This document shows positions 17,507 to 25,428 of a stretch of 64,000 bases of DNA, one piece after another. Position numbers and translations under genes: made by a program. The notes under the pieces are model-generated. The model worked only from the letters and a program-made list of their open reading frames with translations. It did no database searches and was not told the origin of the DNA. Position 1 is the first letter of the stretch, and the number at the start of each line of letters is the position of its first letter. Source of the DNA: Streptomyces spiralis (GTDB lineage Bacteria; Actinomycetota; Actinomycetes; Streptomycetales; Streptomycetaceae); assembly GCF_014654675.1 (NCBI RefSeq), contig NZ_BNBC01000026.1, positions 13,731 through 77,730 of the forward strand, given 5' to 3'.

Positions 17507-18222
17507 TTCATCACTCCGCCGGTGCACGAGGCACCCGGCTCGGGCGTCTGCGAGCCCTGCACATAGGTGGCGAAGAACTTGTCCACGGCCGGGTCCGAGG
17601 CGCTCTTCACGGTGAGCTGGTGGCCCCACGCCGAGAGCATCAGCGGAGCCTGCTGGTTCTCGTACGGGCTCATCAGTGTGTACGGCGTCTTCTTCACCTT
17701 GGCCGCGAGCGCCGCCACGTCCGACTCGGCCGCCTTGCCGGTGTACGTCACCCAGACCGCGCCGTGCTCCAGCGAGTGCACGGCGTTCTCGTCCTTGACG
17801 GGCTCGGTGTAGACGTCGCCGTTGCAGTTCAGCCAGACCGGGTTGTGGTCGCCGCCCACGGGCGGATGCATCGGGTACGAGACCGGCGCGGTGACGTGGT
17901 TGCGGGACAGCTCGCCCGTCCAGGTCCGCACCCCGTCCTTGCCGGTCACGAAGTGGCCCGCACCGTCCTTGCCCACCTTGCCGCCCGCCTTGCCGTCCTG
18001 GGCCGCCTTGGCCTCGGTGGCCGCGTCGGTCGACTTGTCGTCGTCGGAGCGCGACTGGACGAAGACCACGCCGCCGACGACGAGGCCCGCGACGGCCACC
18101 ACGCTCGCCGTGATCGCCAGGATCCGTGTCCGGCGCTCCCGGGCCCGCTCGGCGCGGCGCAACTCCTGCACATGTGCCTTGCGCCCGTCGGCGCTGGTCT
18201 TGCCGGTGCTGGCGGAGCCCAT
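17503..18222 (-). CDS. DUF3105 membrane-anchored protein
   Basis: 239 residues. A charged N-terminus (RRAERARERRTR), one span (about 33-55), a Lys/Gly/Asp-rich linker, then the extracytoplasmic DUF3105 domain with YPMHPPVGGDHNPVWLNC and VHSLEHGAVWVTY. The conserved His and Cys residues suggest metal binding (inference). First gene of a two-gene operon with DUF305. It is divergent from nsrR, with 127 bp between the starts, which contain candidate control sites for both. Confidence 0.9.
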   Translation of the reverse strand: MGSASTGKTSADGRKAHVQELRRAERARERRTRILAITASVVAVAGLVVGGVVFVQSRSDDDKSTDAATEAKAAQDGKAGGKVGKDGAGHFVTGKDGVRTWTGELSRNHVTAPVSYPMHPPVGGDHNPVWLNCNGDVYTEPVKDENAVHSLEHGAVWVTYTGKAAESDVAALAAKVKKTPYTLMSPYENQQAPLMLSAWGHQLTVKSASDPAVDKFFATYVQGSQTPEPGASCTGGVMK

Positions 18223-18310
18223 GGGCGTAAGTCCTTCGGGTCAGGGGACGGTCGGGTGCGGCGAACGTGCTGATGGTAGTGGGGCCGGTGGGGCGACGGG
18301 AGACCGCGAA

Positions 18311-18333
18311 AAGTTGAAGCGCAGATTCCGATT
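18311..18333 (+). promoter_or_regulatory. Possible degenerate NsrR site before nsrR
   Basis: Aligned without gaps to the hmpA-proximal site at 20170-20192, 14 of 23 positions agree, including the outer AA..TTG and ATT positions. It lies 17 bp upstream of the nsrR ATG, as expected for weak autoregulation, and in the region divergent to DUF3105. Confidence 0.45.
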
Positions 18334-18349
18334 ACCCTACGCTGGCCGT

Positions 18350-18793
18350 ATGCGGCTGCTGCGCTCCACCGACATGGCGCTGCGCGTTCTGATGCGGCTC
18401 GCCGTCGCGGGCAAGTCGACCCCCACGACCCGGGAGGTCGCTGCGGACATGAACGTGCCGTACACGCATGCCGCGAAGGTCGTCGCCGAACTCCAGCACC
18501 GCGGGCTGCTCGAGACCCGCCGCGGCCGGGGCGGCGGACTCAGCCTCACCGAGGCCGGCCGCGACGCGTCGGTCGGCGCGATCGTGCGGGACCTGGAGGG
18601 CGAGGGCGACGTCGCCGACTGCGAGGGCACCGCGCCCTGCCCGCTGAACTCCGACTGCCGCCTGCGCGGTGCCCTGCGCCGGGCCCAGGAGGCGTTCTAC
18701 GCCGCGCTCGACCCGCTCACGGTCGCCGACATGGTCGCGGACCCCACGGGCCCGCTGCTGCTGGGGCTGCCCAGCGCACGGCGGACCTCCTGA
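18350..18793 (+). CDS. nsrR: Rrf2-family nitric oxide sensor/repressor NsrR
   Basis: 147 residues. Winged helix at the N-terminus (TTREVAADMNVPYTHAAKVV, wing RRGRGGGLSL). The three cluster cysteines are C91, C97 and C103 with the six-residue spacing of Streptomyces NsrR, and D8, the fourth ligand reported for the S. coelicolor [4Fe-4S] protein, is present. NO destroys the cluster and relieves repression. The gene is convergent with hmpA, its expected main target, and shares a terminator with it. Confidence 0.95.
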   Translation: MRLLRSTDMALRVLMRLAVAGKSTPTTREVAADMNVPYTHAAKVVAELQHRGLLETRRGRGGGLSLTEAGRDASVGAIVRDLEGEGDVADCEGTAPCPLNSDCRLRGALRRAQEAFYAALDPLTVADMVADPTGPLLLGLPSARRTS

Positions 18794-18850
18794 GCGCTCC
18801 GGCGCCCCCGGCCGGGAACAGGAAACGCGCAGGGGAACAGGCAAGGGAAC

Positions 18851-18899
18851 GCGCAAGGGCCGGCCGGGGCGGTGCACACCGCCCCCGGCCGGCCCTTGC
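18851..18899. terminator. Bidirectional terminator between nsrR and hmpA
   Basis: A very long dyad: CGCAAGGGCCGGCCGGGG pairs across a short GCAC centre with its complement, with a single bulged G. It is followed at 18902-18919 by three tandem TTTCGC units. It lies between two convergent stops. Confidence 0.88.
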
Positions 18900-18919
18900 G
18901 GTTTCGCTTTCGCTTTCGC

Positions 18920-20119
18920 TCAGGCCGCGGCCTGGACCAGCCACAGGTCGGGGCCGAAGACCTCGTAGTGGATGTCGGCCGGGGCCACACCCTTGGCGAT
19001 GAGCTGCTCGCGCACCGCCCGCATGAACGGCAGCGGACCGCACAGGTAGGCCTGCGTACCGGGTGCCACGTCGACGTCGGCGAGGTCCACCAGGCCGGGC
19101 CGCCCGTAGCCCGCCGCGTCCTCGTCGTACTGCTCGTAGAAGAAGGCCGTCTCCGCCTGGGGCAGCTTGGCCGCGTACGCCGCGTGGTCGGTGCGCAGCG
19201 CGTGCGAGGCGGGGGAGCGGTCGGCGTGCACCACGGCCACGGGGGCGCTGTGGCCGGCCAGGGCGAGCTGCTCCAGCATGGCGACCATCGGGGTGACGCC
19301 GATGCCCGCGGAGGCGAGCAGCAGCGGCGCGTCGGTGTCCTCGAGGACGAGGTCGCCGTACGGGGCGGACAGCTGCAGGACGTCGCCCTCGCGCACGTGG
19401 GCGTGCAGGTGGTTGGAGACCTCGCCGTCGGGGGTCGTGGCGTCGCCGGTGACCCGCTTGACCGCGAACTGCCGCTCCGGCGAGCCGGGGGCCGCGGTCA
19501 GGCTGTACTGGCGGATCTGCCGGGCGCCGTCGGCGAGCGTGACGCCGACCGAGACGTACTGGCCGGCGCGGTAGCCGGGGACCGGGCCGTCGTCGGCCGG
19601 GCGCAGCTTGAAGGTGGCCACGTCGGCGGTCTCCTCGACCCGCTCGACGACCTTCCACTCGCGCCAGCCGGTCTGCTCGCTCTGCGCGTACAGCCGCTTC
19701 TCGATCGCGATCAGGGCGTTGGCCATCAGCCAGTAGACCTCGGTCCAGGCGGCGGCGACCTCCTCGGTGACCGCGTCGCCGAGGACCTCGGCGATGGCGG
19801 CGAACAGGTGCTCGTGGACGATCGGGTACTGCTCCGGGACGATGCCCAGCGAGGCGTGCTTGTGGGCGATGCGGTGCAGCATCACGTCCGGACGCTGGTC
19901 GGGGTTGTTCACCAGGTACGTGGCGAAGCCGGCGATGGAGCCGGCCAGGGCCTGCTTCTGGGCGCCGGAGGCCTGGTTGCCGCGGTTGAACAGGTCGCGC
20001 AGGAGTTCGGGGTGAGCGTCGAACAGCTTGGCGTAGAAGCGCTCGGTGATCTCGCCGATGGCCGCGCCGACGGCGGGAAGGGTGGCGCGGACGGTGGCCG
20101 CGGACTGTTCGGACAGCAT
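18920..20119 (-). CDS. hmpA: Flavohemoglobin nitric oxide dioxygenase
   Basis: 399 residues from ATG (MLSEQSAATV) with GAGGAG just upstream. The N-terminal globin domain (to about 140) includes HRIAHKHASLGIVPEQYPIV with the proximal-His region. The FAD domain has RQYSLTAAPGSP (near 203), and the NAD-binding domain has LLLASAGIGVTPMVAML and YLCGPLPFM. It oxidises NO to nitrate with O2 and NAD(P)H. A nearly ideal NsrR operator lies 51-73 bp upstream of the start, predicting NO-inducible expression. Confidence 0.97.
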   Translation of the reverse strand: MLSEQSAATVRATLPAVGAAIGEITERFYAKLFDAHPELLRDLFNRGNQASGAQKQALAGSIAGFATYLVNNPDQRPDVMLHRIAHKHASLGIVPEQYPIVHEHLFAAIAEVLGDAVTEEVAAAWTEVYWLMANALIAIEKRLYAQSEQTGWREWKVVERVEETADVATFKLRPADDGPVPGYRAGQYVSVGVTLADGARQIRQYSLTAAPGSPERQFAVKRVTGDATTPDGEVSNHLHAHVREGDVLQLSAPYGDLVLEDTDAPLLLASAGIGVTPMVAMLEQLALAGHSAPVAVVHADRSPASHALRTDHAAYAAKLPQAETAFFYEQYDEDAAGYGRPGLVDLADVDVAPGTQAYLCGPLPFMRAVREQLIAKGVAPADIHYEVFGPDLWLVQAAA

Positions 20120-20169
20120 CGTGGAACTCCTCGAAGGCTCGATCGCTCGTCTGATCGAAACGCTAAGGA

Positions 20170-20192
20170 AACTTGCATTTGAGATGCAAATT
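20170..20192 (-). promoter_or_regulatory. NsrR operator upstream of hmpA
   Basis: 23-bp dyad AACTTGCATTTGAGATGCAA followed by ATT, with inner arms TTGCAT and ATGCAA. The form matches the Streptomyces NsrR sites known at hmpA promoters. It is an A/T island in G/C-rich DNA and lies 51-73 bp before the hmpA ATG. Confidence 0.9.
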
Positions 20193-20472
20193 AAACCGGC
20201 GTGGTTTCGCTCACGTTTCCTCCACATCTCGCTCAACCGGGCAGGGCCTGGGCCGTTACAGGAGCGCTGCTCAGGGGGCAAGATGGGCGCAGGGCAGTAC
20301 ACCCGCCGTGCACCCGCCGTACGCGAGGCGTTCGGACCGGCGACAGCCGGGCGATGAAGCCGCGAAACGCGTGTGAAACGGTGATGTGGTGTGATGCCAT
20401 GGGTGCCCGACCGCCTCCAGTGCCGACGTACGGACACAGGCGGCCTGACCAGCAAGGATGGGGAAGCGGAAG
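20193..20472. other. hmpA-glnA2 divergent region
   Basis: Between the NsrR site and glnA2. At 20364-20379 two GAAAC words are separated by six bases, reminiscent of one half of a GlnR box (GTNAC-N6-GAAAC), but the second half is not evident. No gene is supported; small open frames here have poor codon usage. Confidence 0.4.
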
Positions 20473-21834
20473 ATGGACAAGCAGCAGGAGTTCGTGCTCC
20501 GGACGTTGGAGGAGCGCGACATCCGGTTCGTACGCCTGTGGTTCACGGACGTGCTGGGCTTCCTGAAGTCCGTGGCCGTGGCACCCGCCGAGCTGGAGCA
20601 GGCGTTCGACGAGGGCATCGGCTTCGACGGCTCCGCCATCGAGGGCTTCGCCCGGGTCTACGAGTCCGACATGATCGCCAAGCCCGACCCGTCCACGTTC
20701 CAGATCCTGCCCTGGCGCGCCGAGGCCCCTGGCACCGCCCGCATGTTCTGCGACATCCTGATGCCGGACGGCTCCCCGTCCTTCGCGGACCCCCGCTACG
20801 TCCTCAAGCGCGCCCTGGCGCGCACCTCCGACCTGGGCTTCACCTTCTACACCCACCCGGAGATCGAGTTCTTCCTGCTGAAGGACCGCCCGGTCGACGG
20901 CACCCGTCCGACCCCCGCCGACAACTCCGGCTACTTCGACCACACCCCGCAGAACATCGGCATGGACTTCCGCCGCCAGGCGATCACCATGCTGGAGTCG
21001 ATGGGCATCTCGGTGGAGTTCTCCCACCACGAGGGCGCGCCGGGTCAGCAGGAGATCGACCTGCGCTACGCCGACGCCCTGTCCACCGCGGACAACATCA
21101 TGACGTTCCGCCTGGTCATGAAGCAGGTGGCGCTGGAGCAGGGCCTCCAGGCGACCTTCATGCCGAAGCCCTTCTCGGAGTTCCCCGGCTCCGGCATGCA
21201 CTCGCACCTGTCCCTCTTCGAGGGCGACCGCAACGCGTTCTACGAGTCGGGCGCCGAGTACCAGCTCTCCAAGGTCGGCCGCTCCTTCATCGCGGGCCTG
21301 CTGCGGCACGCCGCCGAGATCTCCGCGGTCACCAACCAGTGGGTCAACTCCTACAAGCGCATCTGGGGCGGCTCCGAGCGCACCGCGGGCGCCGGCGGCG
21401 AGGCCCCCAGCTACATCTGCTGGGGCCACAACAACCGCTCGGCCCTGGTCCGCGTACCGATGTACAAGCCCGGCAAGACGGGCTCGGCCCGGGTCGAGGT
21501 CCGCTCGCTGGACTCCGGCGCCAACCCCTACCTGGCCTACGCCGTCCTGCTCGCCGCCGGCCTGAAGGGCATCGAGGAGGGCTACGAGCTCCCGCCCGGC
21601 GCCGAGGACGACGTCTGGGCCCTGTCCAACGCCGAGCGCCGCGCGATGGGCATCGAACCCCTTCCGCAGAACCTCGGCGAGGCCCTGACCCTCATGGAGA
21701 ACAGCGACCTGGTCGCCGAAACCCTCGGCGAACACGTCTTCGACTTCTTCCTGCGCAACAAGAAGCAGGAGTGGGAGGAGTACCGCTCCGAGGTCACGGC
21801 GTACGAGCTGCGGAAGCATCTGCCGGTGCTGTAG
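20473..21834 (+). CDS. glnA2: Glutamine synthetase-like gamma-glutamylpolyamine synthetase GlnA2
   Basis: 453 residues, GSI-type fold. ATG (MDKQQEFVLR) with GGAAG upstream. Catalytic features are intact: GFDGSAIEGF, the metal/ATP region PEIEFFLL, SHHEGAPGQQEID, the NGSGMHSH-like GSGMHSHLSLF, and NNRSALVRVP. The usual adenylylation segment (NLYDLPP with tyrosine) is replaced by GYELPPGAEDDVW, so GlnE probably does not modify it. The size and position match S. coelicolor SCO2241 (GlnA2), reported to glutamylate long-chain polyamines rather than ammonia. A terminator follows. Confidence 0.9.
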   Translation: MDKQQEFVLRTLEERDIRFVRLWFTDVLGFLKSVAVAPAELEQAFDEGIGFDGSAIEGFARVYESDMIAKPDPSTFQILPWRAEAPGTARMFCDILMPDGSPSFADPRYVLKRALARTSDLGFTFYTHPEIEFFLLKDRPVDGTRPTPADNSGYFDHTPQNIGMDFRRQAITMLESMGISVEFSHHEGAPGQQEIDLRYADALSTADNIMTFRLVMKQVALEQGLQATFMPKPFSEFPGSGMHSHLSLFEGDRNAFYESGAEYQLSKVGRSFIAGLLRHAAEISAVTNQWVNSYKRIWGGSERTAGAGGEAPSYICWGHNNRSALVRVPMYKPGKTGSARVEVRSLDSGANPYLAYAVLLAAGLKGIEEGYELPPGAEDDVWALSNAERRAMGIEPLPQNLGEALTLMENSDLVAETLGEHVFDFFLRNKKQEWEEYRSEVTAYELRKHLPVL

Positions 21835-21870
21835 GCGCGGGTCGGAGCGGGTCTGCCGGTCATGCGGCGG

Positions 21871-21903
21871 GTGGGGCCGACGGTCGTGGACCGTCGGCCC
21901 CAC
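21871..21903 (+). terminator. Terminator after glnA2
   Basis: Perfect 15-bp stem GTGGGGCCGACGGTC / GACCGTCGGCCCCAC with a 3-base loop, 37 bp after the glnA2 stop. Confidence 0.92.
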
Positions 21904-22039
21904 GCCGTGTCACGCCGCACGGGCCGTCTGCGGGCCGCCGGCCCGTGCCGGGTGCACGGCCCGGATTCCCACTTGGCCGTGTCACCCCGACGGCTCAGTT
22001 TCAGTGGCCCGAACCCGTCTTGAATCCTCCAATGGAGCC

Positions 22040-23104
22040 ATGGCGGCGACAGACTGGATTTCCGGCAAGTGGGCTCGGCTCCGTGGCCGCGACAGGGGGG
22101 AACCGGACGCCGATGCCGACGTGGCCGGGAAAAGGAAGTCGTCCTGGGCGCAGCGCACCACCGCGCACGTAGCCCATCTCCAGGCGCTGCTCAACAGGAG
22201 GGAGGAGGTGTCCGACCTCTCGACCGGCGATCAAAAGATTGCGGAGAAGATAGAAACCCATCTGGCGGTGGCGCGAAATGCGGCCGGAGGCTGGAAGACC
22301 CCGATTTCGATCTTGACCGGTTCCCGTATCGATCGAGCATATTCCAACATACACAAGGCCGAGGTGAAACTCCTCAAGCTGGTGCCCGAGGACGAAGGCG
22401 AACTCAAATGGGCGGGGACCGTCGTCCTTGCCCAGGCTCGACAGCACCTCGGCCCGAACGACCCCAGACTGGTCGCGCTGGAGGATCGTCTGAAGAACGG
22501 CAGTCAGGAAATGGTGCCCGACCTGAAGGAGTTGGCCGTCGCCACCCTGCTCGCCGCCCATGAAGCGGAGGAGGCGGAGCGGGCCCAGGCCCGGAGCTTC
22601 CGCAACATCCTCCTTGCCGCGGTCATGGCCACCAGTTTCGTCGCCGCGCTGTTCATCCTCTGGAATTTCAAAGGGAATTCCGTGATGTCCACTCTCCTGT
22701 GCTTCACTCCTCCCCAGGGTCAGGTCTGCCCCACGGGGAAAGGTGGGAGCCGGGTCGATGCCTTGCTTGTCGAGGGCGTCGGGGCCGGCGCGGCAGCCCT
22801 GGCGGGCTCACTCGCGATCCGAAAGATCCAGGGCACGACGACCCCATATTCGATTCCTGCCATGCTGGTCCTTCTGCGGCTCCCCGTCGGGGCCCTGTCG
22901 GCCCTGTTCGGAATAATGCTCATCAATGGCCGCGTCATTCCTGGCCTTTCGAATCTGGACTCCACTTCCCAGATTGCCGCCTGGGCGATCATATTCGGAG
23001 TCGCGCAGGAGTCTCTTACCCGAATGATCGACGCTCAGGGAAACAAGGTACTGGGAAATGTGCGGGGCCCCGAACGGGGTATCGAGGGCGGCGAGAACAC
23101 CTAG
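22040..23104 (+). CDS. Unknown four-TM membrane protein, lower-GC orphan
   Basis: 354 residues from ATG (MAATDWISGK); an in-frame GTG at 22004 is an alternative, and neither has a well-spaced ribosome site (GGAG is only 2 bases before the ATG). The N-terminal half is polar and helical (AHVAHLQALLNRREE, HEAEEAERAQARSFRN). Four hydrophobic segments follow at about 193-215, 240-260, 270-295 and 303-323. It ends with a FGVAQESLTRMIDAQGN motif that I associate with uncharacterised actinobacterial membrane proteins. Base composition is visibly lower in G/C than neighbours, suggesting later acquisition. I do not recognise a function. Confidence 0.8.
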   Translation: MAATDWISGKWARLRGRDRGEPDADADVAGKRKSSWAQRTTAHVAHLQALLNRREEVSDLSTGDQKIAEKIETHLAVARNAAGGWKTPISILTGSRIDRAYSNIHKAEVKLLKLVPEDEGELKWAGTVVLAQARQHLGPNDPRLVALEDRLKNGSQEMVPDLKELAVATLLAAHEAEEAERAQARSFRNILLAAVMATSFVAALFILWNFKGNSVMSTLLCFTPPQGQVCPTGKGGSRVDALLVEGVGAGAAALAGSLAIRKIQGTTTPYSIPAMLVLLRLPVGALSALFGIMLINGRVIPGLSNLDSTSQIAAWAIIFGVAQESLTRMIDAQGNKVLGNVRGPERGIEGGENT

Positions 23105-23145
23105 TGGCGGAGGTCCGCCCGAACCTCGACGCCATGAGGCCGGGC

Positions 23146-24165
23146 TCAGTCGACGAACGCCGGGGACAGCGCCGCCGTGCTGATGCGCCGGGGTGCTCCC
23201 GTGCCGTCGGACGGGATCTCGTAGAGGTCGGCGCCGTAGTCGCCGGGGAGGGAGTAGACCAGGGTGTGGGTGTCCTTCCATACGGCCTGGTCGTCGATGC
23301 TGCGCGGCTCCGCCGTCGGGGTTTCGCGGAGGGTGCGCAGGTCGAGGACGTACAGGCGCCAGGGGGCGTCCTTGGGGAGGCCCTGGACCCGCTTCTTGAA
23401 GGCGATGCGGGTGCCGTCGGGGGAGAGGGACGGGCACTCGACGTTCGGCCGGAGCGTGGTGAGCGTGCTCGTGCGCAGGTCGCCCCGGACCAGGTAGGTC
23501 TGCCCCTTCGTGGCCAGGGTCGCGTAGAAGGTGCGGTCGTCCGCCGCGAACGTCACGCCCCAGAAGTTGACGTCCGCCGCCCGGTACGGCCGGCCGTCCT
23601 TGATGATCCGGAACTGCTCCAGGGTGGGGATGAGCCGGCCCGTCCGTACGTCCACGATCGCCGCCCGGGTCGAGAAGTTCGTACCGGCGTACGAGTCGCC
23701 GCCCACGAACGCCGTCCACGCCGCGAAGTGGCCGCTCGGCGAGACACGGGCGCGGGAGGGGATGCCGGGGACGGCGTAGCGGGCCCTCGTCCTCAGGTGC
23801 GCGTCCAGGATCAGGGCGCGGTAGGTGTCCGAGACGGGGCCGTGCACCGCCTGCAGGCACACCCCGGTGCCCGAGGCGGCGTAGAAGCGCAGGCACTTGA
23901 CGCCCGAGGCGGTGCGCGGGCCGGAGGGGTCGGAGGCCGGGACGGTCGTCAGCTCGTCGCGGTGCGGGCCCCAGGCCATGTTGCGGAACACCATCCGCCC
24001 GTGCTCGGTCAGCGTGACCGTGCCCGGGGCGACCCGCGGACCGCCGGCCTGGGTGTGGTTGCGGCGGTCCGCCCGGGCCGAGGCGTGCAGCACGGACGCC
24101 AGCCCGACCGCCGCCAGCACGGCGACGGCCGAGGCCAGGATCAGGACGCGGGTACGGACGGTCAT
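23146..24165 (-). CDS. Secreted/anchored TolB-like beta-propeller protein
   Basis: 339 residues. An N-terminal hydrophobic signal/anchor (about 7-27) is followed by repeated WD40/TolB-like strands such as CPSLSPDGTRIAFKKRV, RYAVPGIPSRARVSPSGHFAAW and SIDDQAVWKDTHTLVYSLP. It is probably extracytoplasmic and protein- or ligand-binding; no catalytic motif was seen. Its ATG overlaps the stop of the upstream MFS gene (ATGA), so it is the last gene of a coupled three-gene operon. Confidence 0.88.
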   Translation of the reverse strand: MTVRTRVLILASAVAVLAAVGLASVLHASARADRRNHTQAGGPRVAPGTVTLTEHGRMVFRNMAWGPHRDELTTVPASDPSGPRTASGVKCLRFYAASGTGVCLQAVHGPVSDTYRALILDAHLRTRARYAVPGIPSRARVSPSGHFAAWTAFVGGDSYAGTNFSTRAAIVDVRTGRLIPTLEQFRIIKDGRPYRAADVNFWGVTFAADDRTFYATLATKGQTYLVRGDLRTSTLTTLRPNVECPSLSPDGTRIAFKKRVQGLPKDAPWRLYVLDLRTLRETPTAEPRSIDDQAVWKDTHTLVYSLPGDYGADLYEIPSDGTGAPRRISTAALSPAFVD

Positions 24166-25427
24166 GCGGTCACGGGGCCTTTCGGACGCAGGGTGAGGGA
24201 GAACGCGGCACACGCGGCCAGCACCACGGCCGCCCCGGCCAGCGCCGAGCGGTCGCCCCACACCGTCCAGGCCGCGCCGAACAGCAGCGAGCAGGCGAAC
24301 CGGGCCGCCGCCTGCCCGGTCTGCACCAGGGCCAGCCCGGACGAGCGCAGTGCCGCCGGCACCCCCTCCGAGGCCGCCGCCATCAGCACCCCGTCGGTGG
24401 CCGCGTAGAAGGTGCCGTGCAGGGCGAGGACGAGATACGGCAGGGCCGTGCCGTGCCACGAGGTGAGCAGGAGCGCGTAGGCGAGCAGCAGTGCCCCGTG
24501 GCCGCCCAGGAAGACCGTCCACCTGCCCACCCGGTCCGCGAGCCGGCCCAGCGGCATCGCCAGCAGCAGGAAGGCGCCCGCCGTGCCGAGCGGGAGCAGC
24601 GCGAACCAGCGGTCCGGGACGCCGAGCCGGTGCTGGAGCAGCAGGTAGACGAACGAGTCGCTCACCGTGGCGAGCCCCAGCAGCAGCGCGCACACGCTGA
24701 TCCGGCGCAGCGCACGGCCGCGCAGCAGCCCCACCGCACTTCGCAGCGTGGGCTTCGCGGCCGGGACTTCCGGCGCTGTTCCGCCGCGTCGCCCGCCCGG
24801 TACGAACAGCACCAGGACCAGCACGCCCAGCGCGGCCACGCAGAAGCTGACGGTGAACACCGCGTCGTAGCCGTCCACGGTGGCCCGCAGGATCCCGAAC
24901 GCCACCAGCGGGCCGAGCAGAGCGCCCGCCGTGTCCATCGCCCGGTGCACCCCGAAGGCCCGGCCCCGCGACTCCGCCGTGCTCGACAGCGAGATGAGGG
25001 CGTCCCGCGGGGCCGTCCGCAGTCCCTTGCCCGTCCGGTCGACGGCGAGGATGAGCCCGATCGGGGTCAGCGCGTGCGCCACCAGCAGCAACGGCTTGCA
25101 CACCGCCGACAACGCGTACCCGAACCCGGCGACCCACTTGTGCCGCCCGCCGCCCCGGTCGGCGAGATGCCCGCCGACCAGCCGTACGAGCGCCGAGAAG
25201 CCGTTGTAGACGCCGTCCAGCACCCCGAAGCCCAGCGGCGACAGGCCCAGCCCGCTGACCAGGTACAACGGCAGCACGGCCGTGACCATCTCGGACGACA
25301 CGTCCGTGATCAGACTGACCGCCCCGAGGGCGAGGACGGCAGGAGCGACCGCGGTACGGCGCCGCCCGGCCACAGGCCGGACGGCACCGTCAGCGGACGT
25401 CCGCGCACGACTGTCCGCTACGTACAC
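24162..25427 (-). CDS. MFS transporter
   Basis: 421 residues from GTG, 12 predicted spans. The first span has AVSLITDVSSEMVTAVLPLY, a signature of an MFS group often annotated as unknown-substrate permeases. Loop motif GGHLADRGGGRHKWVAGFGY and RTGKGLRTAPRDALI follow. The start lies 1 bp after the stop of the upstream phosphoesterase gene and the end overlaps the beta-propeller gene, so the three are translationally coupled. A role moving a product of the phosphoesterase is conceivable but unproven. Confidence 0.9.
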   Translation of the reverse strand: MYVADSRARTSADGAVRPVAGRRRTAVAPAVLALGAVSLITDVSSEMVTAVLPLYLVSGLGLSPLGFGVLDGVYNGFSALVRLVGGHLADRGGGRHKWVAGFGYALSAVCKPLLLVAHALTPIGLILAVDRTGKGLRTAPRDALISLSSTAESRGRAFGVHRAMDTAGALLGPLVAFGILRATVDGYDAVFTVSFCVAALGVLVLVLFVPGGRRGGTAPEVPAAKPTLRSAVGLLRGRALRRISVCALLLGLATVSDSFVYLLLQHRLGVPDRWFALLPLGTAGAFLLLAMPLGRLADRVGRWTVFLGGHGALLLAYALLLTSWHGTALPYLVLALHGTFYAATDGVLMAAASEGVPAALRSSGLALVQTGQAAARFACSLLFGAAWTVWGDRSALAGAAVVLAACAAFSLTLRPKGPVTA

Positions 25428-25428
25428 G

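Noticed and set aside
18902..18919. TTTCGC microsatellite as a regulatory element
   Set aside because: Only three units, located after a terminator and before the hmpA stop; no reason to assign a function.
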